DNA of 57,663 nt. Source: Coprococcus sp. (GTDB lineage Bacteria; Bacillota; Clostridia; Lachnospirales; Lachnospiraceae). The stretch lies in contig JAAWDY010000062.1 of NCBI GenBank assembly GCA_022793995.1, positions 1-57,663 of the forward strand, in the 5' to 3' direction. Positions within the stretch are counted from its first letter, which is position 1; each line of letters begins with the position of its first letter. The notes beneath the pieces are model-generated. The model did not search any database. It was given only the letters and a program-made list of their open reading frames with translations, and was not told the origin of the DNA. A program made the translations under genes and the position numbers. Positions 44,384 to 52,108 of the stretch are shown here, in pieces.

Positions 44384-45436
44384 ATGAAAGAGTTTTTACA
44401 GAAAAAGAATATTATTTTTTCGGCAAAAAGGTATGGGATTGACGCGCTGGGCGCGATGGCGCAAGGGCTGTTCGCGTCGCTTTTGATCGGGACGATCATC
44501 AGCACGGTAGGAGAACAAAGTGGGCTTGATATCCTGGTGACGGTAGGAGGATATGCAAAGGGGGCGACAGGAGCGGCGATGGCTGTCTCCATCGGCTTTG
44601 CGCTTAAGTGCCCGCCGTTAGTGTTGTTTTCGCTTGCAGCAGTGGGAATGGCGGCAAACGAGCTTGGCGGTGCAGGTGGTCCTTTGGCTGTCCTGATCGT
44701 GACGATTTTTGCGGCGGAGATGGGCAAGCTAGTATCGAAGGAGACGAAGGTGGATATTATCGTGACACCTCTGGTTACGATCGGGACAGGCGTGCTTCTT
44801 GGACTTTGGTGGGCACCTGCCATTGGAACGGCGGCAAGCGCCGTGGGGACGGCGATCATGTGGGCGACGGAACTGCAGCCGTTCTTCATGGGAATCCTGG
44901 TGTCCGTTATTGTGGGGGTAGCGCTCACGCTTCCCATCAGCAGCGCCGCGATTTGTGCCGCGCTTTCCTTAACCGGGCTTGCGGGAGGCGCTGCGGTCGC
45001 GGGTTGCTGCGCGCAGATGGTTGGTTTTGCGGTGATGAGTTTCCGGGAAAATAAATGGGGCGGGCTGTTTGCACAGGGAATCGGGACATCCATGCTCCAG
45101 ATGGGAAATATTGTCAAAAATCCGAAGATATGGATTCCGCCTACACTTGCATCCGCCGTCACGGGTCCTTTGGCGACCTGTGTTTTCCAGATGAAAATGA
45201 ACGGCGCGGCCGTAGCCTCCGGTATGGGGACCTGCGGCCTGGTCGGGCAGATCGGTGTGTATACCGGGTGGCTGAACGACATTTCACAAGGGGCGAAGAC
45301 GGCCATTACAGCCATGGACTGGGCGGGAATGCTGTTGATTTGTTTTGCTCTTCCGGCCCTCCTCTCCTGGGCGATCGCACTGCCCATGCGCAGGAAAGGA
45401 TGGATCGGAGAGAACGACCTGAAGCTGGACCTGTAA
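44384..45436 (+). CDS. PTS sugar transporter IIC (EIIC_2 family)
   Basis: 350 residues with about nine to ten membrane segments and many Gly/Ala-rich helices: DALGAMAQGLFASLLIGTIIS, GGYAKGATGAAMAVSIGFALK and ISSAAICAALSLTGLAGGAAV. This matches the EIIC_2 (PF13303-type) family, usually found without its own IIA/IIB genes. Sugar unknown. A possible promoter, TTGACG (44262) then TAATAG (44286), is weak. Good GAAGGATG start context. Confidence 0.85.
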   Translation: MKEFLQKKNIIFSAKRYGIDALGAMAQGLFASLLIGTIISTVGEQSGLDILVTVGGYAKGATGAAMAVSIGFALKCPPLVLFSLAAVGMAANELGGAGGPLAVLIVTIFAAEMGKLVSKETKVDIIVTPLVTIGTGVLLGLWWAPAIGTAASAVGTAIMWATELQPFFMGILVSVIVGVALTLPISSAAICAALSLTGLAGGAAVAGCCAQMVGFAVMSFRENKWGGLFAQGIGTSMLQMGNIVKNPKIWIPPTLASAVTGPLATCVFQMKMNGAAVASGMGTCGLVGQIGVYTGWLNDISQGAKTAITAMDWAGMLLICFALPALLSWAIALPMRRKGWIGENDLKLDL

Positions 45437-45464
45437 CCATCAGGCAGTTGTCGGATGGTTATCA

Positions 45465-45528
45465 GGCCGTCATCAGGCAGGGCCGTCATCAGGCAGGGCC
45501 GTCATCAGGCAGGGCCGTCATCAGGCAG
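45465..45528. repeat. 16-bp tandem repeat, four perfect copies
   Basis: GGCCGTCATCAGGCAG repeated four times without a difference, with degenerate pieces on both sides. It lies in the convergent gap between the PTS gene and the DUF885 gene. Confidence 0.93.
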
Positions 45529-45555
45529 GGGTGTCATCCCAGAAAAAGGCGGACG

Positions 45556-47283
45556 CTATTTTAGAAGAGTTTCGCGTACATTGCAGTAAACGATATCAAA
45601 CGGCGCGGGGCCGACGTCAAGCACTGCGCGGTGAAATTCTATCTGTGAAAAATCAGACTTTAGCTCACCTGCGATTTCTTTTTTGAGCTGGAAGAATTTC
45701 AGGTATCCAAGATAATATTTCAAATAATTCCCTGGATCGCCTATAATGAGTTCATAAATATTTTTTATGGCGTTTACATCCGTGATACCGTACATTTTAA
45801 AGAAAGCAACCGTGTCAGTGAGGCTCCAGCCATCATAATGTATCCCCATATCCGCCAGGGCGTAAAGTCCTAATATGATGGAACTGTTTTTTTGAAGGAG
45901 GGTCGCCTCAGCCTTCGATAGCGGCGCCATATAGTAGGACATCATCTCTGCATAGGTCGCCCAGCCTTCGACATAGCCGCCAAAGTCCAGGATACTGCGG
46001 ACTGGGTCGGCATTTTGGGAAGAAAAGTATACGGTCTGGTATAAGTGGCCCGGATAACCCTCGTGGGCGAGCGTTGTGTAGAGATTTAGTCCTTCCCGGG
46101 TCTGCCCCTGGTTGATGTAAATCACATTTTCCGAGGGATTATCAATGGCGGGAATCATGTAAAACGCGGGGCTTAGATACTCTTCCATGGCGGATGGGAC
46201 ATACTTAATACTTGTATTTACCGGTGGAATTTCCGGGAAAGCGCCAGAAATCTTGTTTTGCAGGTCACTCAGCATCGAGGAAGGAGCGGTTGTCTCCAGG
46301 ATGGAGGATCCGGAAGGAGCGGAGGCGGTAGGATAGAGGATTTTTTCCATAGCAGTCAGATCCTCGCTGATCTGATCCCGCGTCATCTGCTGCAGCGTTG
46401 GGATGGGTTCCGAGATACCGGATTCTCTGCGGACAATGTATTCATAGTATTTGGTTCCATCCGGGAAAAAACAAAGCCCCTTTTCATTCGTCCCGGAGCC
46501 TTCCAGTTTTTTCAGTTCCTCGGCAAGTCTGGTATATGCGGGAAATATGGTTTCCTGTATCTGCTCCCGGTTTCTTTCCGTGTAACATACCCTTTCGCTC
46601 TCAGGAAGCTCTGTCAGGGCGGAAAGGCGTTCCTCAAATGTAGAGTATAAATAGTTGGAATCCCCCATTTCTACGAACGACAGGCATTCCTTTATAACGG
46701 ACTGAAGCTGATAATCAGGCATGAAAAGCCCTTGTTCTGATTTTTTCTGTTCAAATGTAATTAGGGAATCAAAGTATTCCCCTGTTTTTCCCAGAAGTTG
46801 TAGATAGGTCTCCACGTCTTCGGTATTATGAAACGGATATTCGGATAAAAGGACCGGAAGCTGGGCGTGCGTTCCGGTGAGCGGACTTAATGGCTCCTGG
46901 TACATCAGATATCCCGCCCCGTCGGAAATGGTTTCCAAATAGGAGTCCAGAATATCATAGGTCAGCCGGTTTTCATCTGATAAGTCGGCAGACTCGAATT
47001 TGTGGAGGGCCGTCAGGTAGTTTTCTACGGATATGTATGCGGCGGCAGGATCCGTCGGGAAACTTCCATATGTAACCGGGGAATCCGTCAGACCGTACGC
47101 CGAAGGCTCCTGAAGCGTGTAATGAAGGCTGATCGTGCTTGCTGAGACCTCCTGGCAAAAGAGCTGGCCCGTAAAATCCCGGAACGCTTCGTCGTCGGAT
47201 TGGGGGGCAGAGCAGCTGGTAAGTAAAAAGAAAAGAGAAAAAAGAAGTACATATTTCAGCTTGGAAAATGAAAGACGTTTCAT
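45556..47283 (-). CDS. DUF885 family lipoprotein, putative metallopeptidase
   Basis: 575 residues. Signal peptide with a lipobox, LLFSLFFLLTSC (Cys near residue 24). The DUF885 domain fills the rest, with the metal-site motif LAHEGYPGHLYQ near 392 and downstream Glu in GYVEGWATYAEMMSYY. Known: DUF885 proteins resemble M32/M3-type zinc peptidases, with few tested. Predicted anchored to the outer face of the membrane. No partner gene is adjacent. The gap to the next gene (47284-47427) holds two 6-bp hairpins only. Confidence 0.9.
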   Translation of the reverse strand: MKRLSFSKLKYVLLFSLFFLLTSCSAPQSDDEAFRDFTGQLFCQEVSASTISLHYTLQEPSAYGLTDSPVTYGSFPTDPAAAYISVENYLTALHKFESADLSDENRLTYDILDSYLETISDGAGYLMYQEPLSPLTGTHAQLPVLLSEYPFHNTEDVETYLQLLGKTGEYFDSLITFEQKKSEQGLFMPDYQLQSVIKECLSFVEMGDSNYLYSTFEERLSALTELPESERVCYTERNREQIQETIFPAYTRLAEELKKLEGSGTNEKGLCFFPDGTKYYEYIVRRESGISEPIPTLQQMTRDQISEDLTAMEKILYPTASAPSGSSILETTAPSSMLSDLQNKISGAFPEIPPVNTSIKYVPSAMEEYLSPAFYMIPAIDNPSENVIYINQGQTREGLNLYTTLAHEGYPGHLYQTVYFSSQNADPVRSILDFGGYVEGWATYAEMMSYYMAPLSKAEATLLQKNSSIILGLYALADMGIHYDGWSLTDTVAFFKMYGITDVNAIKNIYELIIGDPGNYLKYYLGYLKFFQLKKEIAGELKSDFSQIEFHRAVLDVGPAPFDIVYCNVRETLLK

Positions 47284-47427
47284 GGAGAAGCTCCAAAAAA
47301 GATTTTGGTATAATTTATGACAGAAAAGGGAAAAAAAGAATCAGACATGTTTAGAGAGGATATGCCGTTTTGTACGGCACACCCTCCCGGTCTTTTAACC
47401 TTTAAGCGGTTAATAGCAGTGTGAGCC

Positions 47428-47685
47428 TCAACGCATAGATGGCTGGCTCAGGATGGATTTCACATGATCGACCTCTTCCTTGGTCGCCTTTGCAGCGGGA
47501 ACATAATAATGCTTTTCACGCGCTACTTCATAAAGCTTTTCCTGGGACATTTCACATTGATTACGGAGCTGTTTCAGGCACTGCTTTAATTCCTTGTTTT
47601 CTGTCTGCGGGATCATTTCCCCAAACATTTTCAGTTCTCCGTTTACTCCTACAAGAGCGTCGCTTACCATTGTCTTTTCTTCCAT
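47428..47685 (-). CDS. coat-F-like spore coat protein
   Basis: 85 residues from the ATG at 47685, which follows AGGAGGTGAAGATC. MEEKTMVSDALVGVNGELKMFG and ENKELKQCLKQLRNQCEMSQE, then HYYVPAAKATKEE: the ferritin-like helical pattern of clostridial coat-F (CotF) proteins. Known: spore coat component. Second gene of a two-gene unit. Confidence 0.78.
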   Translation of the reverse strand: MEEKTMVSDALVGVNGELKMFGEMIPQTENKELKQCLKQLRNQCEMSQEKLYEVAREKHYYVPAAKATKEEVDHVKSILSQPSMR

Positions 47686-47697
47686 GATCTTCACCTC

Positions 47698-47880
47698 CTA
47701 TAAAAATTTCATAAGTTCCTGTTTGTTTTTCATTGCAGAGTTAGCCGCATCCTGAAAGAGCTGCTTGATCTGCGGATCCTGTGTCTGAGAGGCGTAATCG
47801 GTCATTTTACAATGCGTTGTGTCATAGCCCCCGATCAGGTGGCGAAGATTTTGCAAATCCAGAATAGAAATATCAGACAT
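47698..47880 (-). CDS. small coat-F-like partner protein
   Basis: 60 residues from the ATG at 47880 (AAAGGAGG site): MSDISILDLQNLRHLIGGYD, then YASQTQDPQIKQLFQDAANSA. A short helical protein that commonly precedes the coat-F gene in Lachnospiraceae. The inverted-repeat element at 47907-48038 has landed about 35 bp upstream of its start and so splits or replaces the native leader. Confidence 0.68.
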   Translation of the reverse strand: MSDISILDLQNLRHLIGGYDTTHCKMTDYASQTQDPQIKQLFQDAANSAMKNKQELMKFL

Positions 47881-47906
47881 AATAAATTCCTCCTTTTTGT
47901 TACCCA

Positions 47907-48038
47907 CATCTTTTCCACCTGTACGGTTGCGATTCACGGCAGCCTCAGGAAGAAAATGGATGCGTTATGCCTTACATATAAGCAGAATTTTTCTCCCTGA
48001 GGCTGCCGTGAATCGCAACCGTACAGGTGGCATCTTTT
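47907..48038. mobile_element. 116-bp inverted-repeat element with 8-bp direct repeats
   Basis: A perfect 35-bp inverted repeat (47915-47949 with 47996-48030, no mismatch) surrounds 46 bp of AT-rich sequence. CATCTTTT lies directly outside both ends (47907-47914 and 48031-48038), as a target duplication would. It has no ORF. As RNA it would fold as one very stable hairpin. The sequence is unrelated to the 195-bp element next to it. Confidence 0.88.
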
Positions 48039-48069
48039 CAGGTTCGGAATTATTGTGTCCAAAAACTAC

Positions 48070-48264
48070 GTTACTATTCGCGGCGGATATGAATTTGCAA
48101 GCATCCTCGTCATGCTTGCATGTAAGAAGATGCTTGCAAATTCATATCGAGCCTGCGAAGCAGGAACTCCATCCACATAAGCATTCTTAGCTCCGAAAGG
48201 AGCGGGAATGGAGCCTCGAAGAGGCGAGGAATGCGCATGAGGATGGAGAGCAGCGAATCGTAAG
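48070..48264 (+). mobile_element. 195-bp structured mini-element, copy B
   Basis: Same length as copy A (16311-16505). Ends GTTACTATTCGC and GCGAATCGTAAG pair at 10 of 12 positions. A perfect 20-bp stem (48086-48105 with 48129-48148) carries the loop conserved in copy A (48106-48127). Next are the CCTGC-GAA-GCAGG hairpin, a CCATCC/GGATGG stem around GCTCC-GAAA-GGAGC, and GCCTC-GAA-GAGGC. No flanking direct repeat is obvious. Confidence 0.8.
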
Positions 48265-48297
48265 CAGTACGATACGGATTGAAATATTATTTATAAA

Positions 48298-48342
48298 CCT
48301 CGTCATGCTTGCATGTAAAAAGATGCTTGCAAATTCATATCG
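48298..48342 (+). repeat. 45-bp partial copy of the 195-bp element
   Basis: Matches 48105-48149 of copy B (loop plus right stem arm) with one difference, 193 bp downstream in the same orientation. It supplies the TGA that ends the Rpn-type frame on the minus strand. Confidence 0.9.
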
Positions 48343-49089
48343 TTTGGAGCAGTCCTTTTTCAATATCCTCAATATCCTTCGCAGAAAGCTCTGTAAAATA
48401 TTCGGCGATTTCGTCCACCGATATTTTCCCATCCCTTAACATCTTTTCTGCAGCTTTCCATGCAGTCTCTTTTGATGCAGCTTTCTTTTCGCTTGCAACA
48501 TGGGTGCGCATGATTTTTCCTTCATCAAACAAAGTCATCATAATAGATATAACCTCCTTTTCCCTGCTAACCAGAAATTCACGAAGCAAATCCCTGTCTT
48601 TGCAGATACGGATAGTTTCCGGTTTGCTTGCGCGCTCCCCTGTATATATCATATATATTTCCGGCTCAGGCACATGTACTTTCTTACTCCCATATAAGTC
48701 TGCGTCCTGCTCCTCGAAATAGTCATGATAAGTCTGCACCAAATACATAAGCCCACGTACAATGATATTCATTGTCCATAAAGACTGTTGCTCAACAAGA
48801 AACATGACTTTATCTCCAACTCTGAAACCTAAATCATTATAAATTCCATTCGTCAGTACATTTCTTATTGTAATATCCATAAGTGCATCTTCCGTAGTCT
48901 CCGTATCCTCCGGATGGAGCGCATGGTATAGCTGTATCAGATACTTCTTATCCTGAAAAAGCGTCGTGAATACGCTGTCTTTTACTCTATATTTTGCAAA
49001 TGTTCCCTTTTTCTTCGCTAGTTTCTTTTGTGATTCTTCTAGTACTTCATCAGGCGTAATATCACCTCGTTCTGATTTTTACCGTTCAT
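48335..49089 (-). pseudogene. Rpn-type PD-(D/E)XK nuclease/transposase with N-terminal frameshift
   Basis: The main frame (to 48880 by ATG) reads upstream through conserved sequence without a start: ITPDEVLEESQKKLAKKKG, FAKYRVKDSVFTTLFQDKKY, LIQLYHALHPEDTETTEDAL, then DITIRNVLTNGIYNDLGF and FLVEQQSLWTMN, the nuclease motif. An ATG at 49089 (MNGK) lies in another frame; adding one A to the A5 run (plus 49076-49080) joins them. The C terminus stops inside the 45-bp repeat. Read as a one-base inactivation or assembly slip. Translation from 48880 would still give a 181-residue protein. Confidence 0.7.
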
Positions 49090-49169
49090 CCAACAGATTA
49101 GCTATGCCCTATCTGCTGTGGTTTTATTATATAGAGAAAGTCCTTATTGTTCAAGTTGTCAGCCAGAAT

Positions 49170-49871
49170 TTATTTTACCGACTTAATAAATGCGAAAAAC
49201 AACTCCCGCATGGCTTCGGATGAAGAGAACATCGCTTCCGGGTGCCACTGTACTCCGACGCCAAAGGGCAGCCCTTCGACCTCGATGGCTTCCACCGTTC
49301 CATCTTCGGCATATCCGCAGACACGTATGTTTTCCCCAGGCTGGTGGATGCTTTGGTGATGAAAACTATTGGTGTATACACTGTCGCCAAAGAGTTCGTA
49401 CATAAAGCTGTCCTCTTCGATCTGCACCTTGTGGCAGATATCGCTTCGGTTCCGGGAAGTCTGCATATGCAAAAAGGCGGCTTCCGGCTGTAAGGATACG
49501 TCCTGGTAAATGGTCCCGCCGCAGGCGGCGTTCAGAAGCTGCATGCCCCGGCAGATTCCAAGGACTGGTTTTTTTCTTTTTATAATTTCTTCTGTAAAAT
49601 GAATCTGGAACATGTCAAACGCCAGGTTTGTCGTTCCGATTTCCACAAGCGGCGCTTCGTCAAATACAAACGGAGTAAAGTCGCCGCCTCCGGGGAGCAG
49701 GAAAGCGTCGCAGACATCTAGATAGGGCTGGACGGCGGCGCGGTGGAATACCGCGGGGATTAAAAAGGGGATGCCTCCGCTTTGGCGAACAGCTTTTACA
49801 TAATCATCTGTCACAAACTGGCGTTTTCCTGAAAAAGCACAGACGAGAATACCAATCAAGGGTTCCATCAT
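49170..49871 (-). CDS. class-I glutamine amidotransferase-like peptidase C26
   Basis: 233 residues. GICRGMQLLN holds the nucleophilic Cys near residue 103 and VGVQWHPEAM the catalytic His/Glu. DAFLLPGGGDFTPF is the oxyanion-side loop. The family includes gamma-glutamyl-gamma-aminobutyrate hydrolase (PuuD) and related gamma-glutamyl hydrolases; the exact substrate is unclear. There is no signal peptide. RBS AGGAGGAAAA. Monocistronic. Confidence 0.9.
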   Translation of the reverse strand: MMEPLIGILVCAFSGKRQFVTDDYVKAVRQSGGIPFLIPAVFHRAAVQPYLDVCDAFLLPGGGDFTPFVFDEAPLVEIGTTNLAFDMFQIHFTEEIIKRKKPVLGICRGMQLLNAACGGTIYQDVSLQPEAAFLHMQTSRNRSDICHKVQIEEDSFMYELFGDSVYTNSFHHQSIHQPGENIRVCGYAEDGTVEAIEVEGLPFGVGVQWHPEAMFSSSEAMRELFFAFIKSVK

Positions 49872-49966
49872 TTTTCCTCCTGTTTTTCATTTGGGAACCT
49901 TGTCCCATACCAGTGTATGAGCAGGAGGAGGAGAATATGAATTCTCATGCAGCCGGCGCGATTGTT

Positions 49967-50287
49967 TTATTTTTTTTGGTAAAATGCCCTACCTATGCCA
50001 GTCCCCGCAAGGACGATAATAGAATAAACCGGGGCATAGATCCATGCGGACGGGTTATAGTGAATGAAAATTGTCGGAACAAACAGGAGCAGCGCGGCTG
50101 CTGAAAGTATAATATGAAAACCATTGCGCATCCCATAGATAACACCCGAAACAAGCGCGGCGGCCGGCATGATACACAGCATAAAAAGCATTGCTGTTCC
50201 GGTATCGTTTGCCAGAAACGGCAGAAGATAAAAGTCGATACCCAGGATCATTATATAGGGCGCGAATATGGTTAATTTCTTTTTCAT
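49967..50287 (-). CDS. small four-helix membrane protein
   Basis: 106 residues, with hydrophobic segments near 8-25, 31-50, 57-75 and 81-98. No family recognised. Third gene of a tight operon with the XRE regulator and another membrane protein, beginning 3 bp after the regulator stop. It may be the function that the regulator controls. Confidence 0.72.
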   Translation of the reverse strand: MKKKLTIFAPYIMILGIDFYLLPFLANDTGTAMLFMLCIMPAAALVSGVIYGMRNGFHIILSAAALLLFVPTIFIHYNPSAWIYAPVYSIIVLAGTGIGRAFYQKK

Positions 50288-50289
50288 TT

Positions 50290-50484
50290 TCAGTCCTCCA
50301 GTGTAAAAAGCTGTTCAACAGTTGTATTCAGGTGTCTCGCCAGCTTCATGGCAAGTTCAAGCGTAGGGTTATATTTATCATTTTCTATCGCAATAATGGT
50401 CTGCCTGGAAACGCCTAACGCCCTGGCAAGATCCTCCTGACGGTACCCCATTGACTTGCGGAGTTCTTTTGTCCTGTTTTTCAT
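50290..50484 (-). CDS. XRE-family transcriptional regulator, single domain
   Basis: 64 residues from the ATG at 50484: KELRKSMGYRQEDLARALGV, then SRQTIIAIENDKYNPTLELA, a classical HTH_3. No effector domain. Its ATG overlaps the stop of the upstream membrane-protein gene (ATGA). Small regulators of this type with adjacent small membrane proteins are frequent in Firmicutes. The target is unknown. Confidence 0.9.
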   Translation of the reverse strand: MKNRTKELRKSMGYRQEDLARALGVSRQTIIAIENDKYNPTLELAMKLARHLNTTVEQLFTLED

Positions 50485-50846
50485 ATGCGGACACCCATGA
50501 GAACGACTGCGGAGATAATAGTTGCTATTATACTGATAATAAGGCATATCAGGACTATTATTTTAACAAGCGGGCCTGTTTCAAATGAATCCGTATCATC
50601 TTTCACGGCATTGCGCGTCATGATAAGCTGGGAAAATGTCTGGATGATTACTGATGTTACCAATAAGAAACAGGGAAATGGATTCAATTGATTATGGTAA
50701 ATGTAAACCTGGCAGCTTTCATACAAAGACCAGAAAAAAAGCGCGGCAGTCAAAAAGAAATAGGCGTTTCTCTGTGCTTTGAAAAGGATTGCTTTTTCCA
50801 TTTCGTCAGGACTGTGAAATCCAAGTTTTTTCAAAAATTGTTTCAT
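50481..50846 (-). CDS. three- or four-helix membrane protein (DUF6442-like)
   Basis: 121 residues from the ATG at 50846 (GAAAGAGAG site). The N-terminal cytoplasmic segment SPDEMEKAILFKAQRNAYFF is followed by hydrophobic spans near 27-43, 52-70 and 93-117. DEMEKAI...KA followed by spans recalls DUF6442 proteins next to XRE regulators; this assignment is tentative. First gene of the operon, behind a strong promoter. Confidence 0.7.
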   Translation of the reverse strand: MKQFLKKLGFHSPDEMEKAILFKAQRNAYFFLTAALFFWSLYESCQVYIYHNQLNPFPCFLLVTSVIIQTFSQLIMTRNAVKDDTDSFETGPLVKIIVLICLIISIIATIISAVVLMGVRI

Positions 50847-50900
50847 AGCGGGACTCTCTTTCTGTGTTCGACATATAAGTAAAGAAGTTTTTACATTTTC

Positions 50901-50929
50901 AGTATAGAATTGCGACGTACAAATGTCAA
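50901..50929 (-). promoter_or_regulatory. sigma-A promoter of the XRE operon
   Basis: Minus strand: TTGACA (50929-50924), a 17-bp spacer and TATACT (50906-50901). Confidence 0.8.
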
Positions 50930-50955
50930 GAACTTTTAACATTTCAAAACGACTA

Positions 50956-50984
50956 TTGTCTGACAGGCGTGAATCGGTTATAAT
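50956..50984 (+). promoter_or_regulatory. sigma-A promoter of the phosphofructokinase gene
   Basis: TTGTCT at 50956-50961, a 17-bp spacer and TATAAT at 50979-50984, 33 bp before the ATG. Confidence 0.75.
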
Positions 50985-51017
50985 GTATGCATATGATGCA
51001 GGAAAGGACGTGAATTT

Positions 51018-52094
51018 ATGTTACGAGTAGGATTTTTGACAAGCGGCGGAGACTGCCAGGCTCTAAACGCCGCAATGCGAGGTGTGGTAAAGGGAATTTG
51101 TTCTAAACGCGACGATGTTGAGCTTTACGGATTCCAGGAAGGGTATAAGGGACTGATCTATTCTAATTTCAAGATGCTGACGTCGAGGGATTTTTCCGGA
51201 ATTCTGACTGTAGGAGGAACGATCCTCGGAACATCCCGGCAGCCGTTCAAGCTGATGAGAGTCCCGGGAGCGGATGGAGTCGATAAGGTAGAGGCAATGA
51301 AGCACACCTATCATAAGCTGAACCTAGACTGTCTTGTAGTCCTTGGTGGGAACGGTACGCATAAGACGGCGAATATGCTGCGTGAGGAAGGGCTTCATGT
51401 CATCACGCTTCCGAAGACGATCGACAACGACCTTTGGGGAACGGATATGACGTTTGGCTTCCAGAGCGCAGTGGACATCGCGACGGATACGATCGATAAG
51501 ATCCATACGACGGCGACTTCGCATAGCCGTGTGTTTATCATAGAGGTTATGGGCCATAAGGTGGGCTGGGTGACGCTTCATGCCGGGATCGCAGGCGGGG
51601 CGGACATTATCCTGCTTCCGGAGATTCCGTATGATTTAAAGGCGATCGTCAAGGCGATCAATGGACGTGCGGCCGCTGGCAAGAAGTTTACGATCATCGC
51701 TGTGGCGGAAGGCGCGATCAGCAAGGAGGATGCGGCGCTTTCCAAGAAGAAACTGAAAGAGAAGCAGGAAAAGCATAAATACCCGTCCGTAGCCTATGAA
51801 CTGGCGGAGAAGATCCAGAGCAAGACGGACCAGGAAGTAAGGATCACGGTTCCCGGACATACGCAGAGAGGCGGAAGCCCTTGTCCGTACGACCGCGTAC
51901 TTTCCACACGTCTGGGAGCGGCGGCCGCGGAGCTGATCCTGAAAGAGGATTATGGCTACATGGTCGCGATCAAGAACGGACAGATCAAGAAGGTTCCGCT
52001 CAGCGAGGTTGCGGGCAAGCTGAAATACGTTGACCCGAAGTCAGATATCATCAAAGAGGCAAGGCTTACAGGAATCAGTTTCGGAGACGAGTAA
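51018..52094 (+). CDS. pfkA: 6-phosphofructokinase, mixed ATP/PPi-type motifs
   Basis: 358 residues. TSGGDCQALNAAMRG is the N-terminal loop; VVLGGNGTHKTAN is the phosphoryl-donor loop (Gly at the position that is Asp in PPi enzymes); LPKTIDNDLWGTD has Lys where ATP enzymes have Gly; and EVMGHKVGWVTLHAGIAGGAD and PGHTQRGGSPCPYDRVLS complete the substrate site. The longer length and the mixed pair place it in the group-III-like PFKs, whose donor preference varies. Cytoplasmic glycolytic enzyme. Own promoter; dnaX follows after 14 bp. Confidence 0.92.
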   Translation: MLRVGFLTSGGDCQALNAAMRGVVKGICSKRDDVELYGFQEGYKGLIYSNFKMLTSRDFSGILTVGGTILGTSRQPFKLMRVPGADGVDKVEAMKHTYHKLNLDCLVVLGGNGTHKTANMLREEGLHVITLPKTIDNDLWGTDMTFGFQSAVDIATDTIDKIHTTATSHSRVFIIEVMGHKVGWVTLHAGIAGGADIILLPEIPYDLKAIVKAINGRAAAGKKFTIIAVAEGAISKEDAALSKKKLKEKQEKHKYPSVAYELAEKIQSKTDQEVRITVPGHTQRGGSPCPYDRVLSTRLGAAAAELILKEDYGYMVAIKNGQIKKVPLSEVAGKLKYVDPKSDIIKEARLTGISFGDE

Positions 52095-52108
52095 AGGAGT
52101 AGATTGAC

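Noticed and set aside
44107..45489. 460-residue open frame on the minus strand across the PTS IIC gene
   Set aside because: The plus-strand frame is a clear membrane transporter with a start site. The antisense frame is Pro/Ser/Ala-rich and resembles no protein, a shadow of GC-rich codons.
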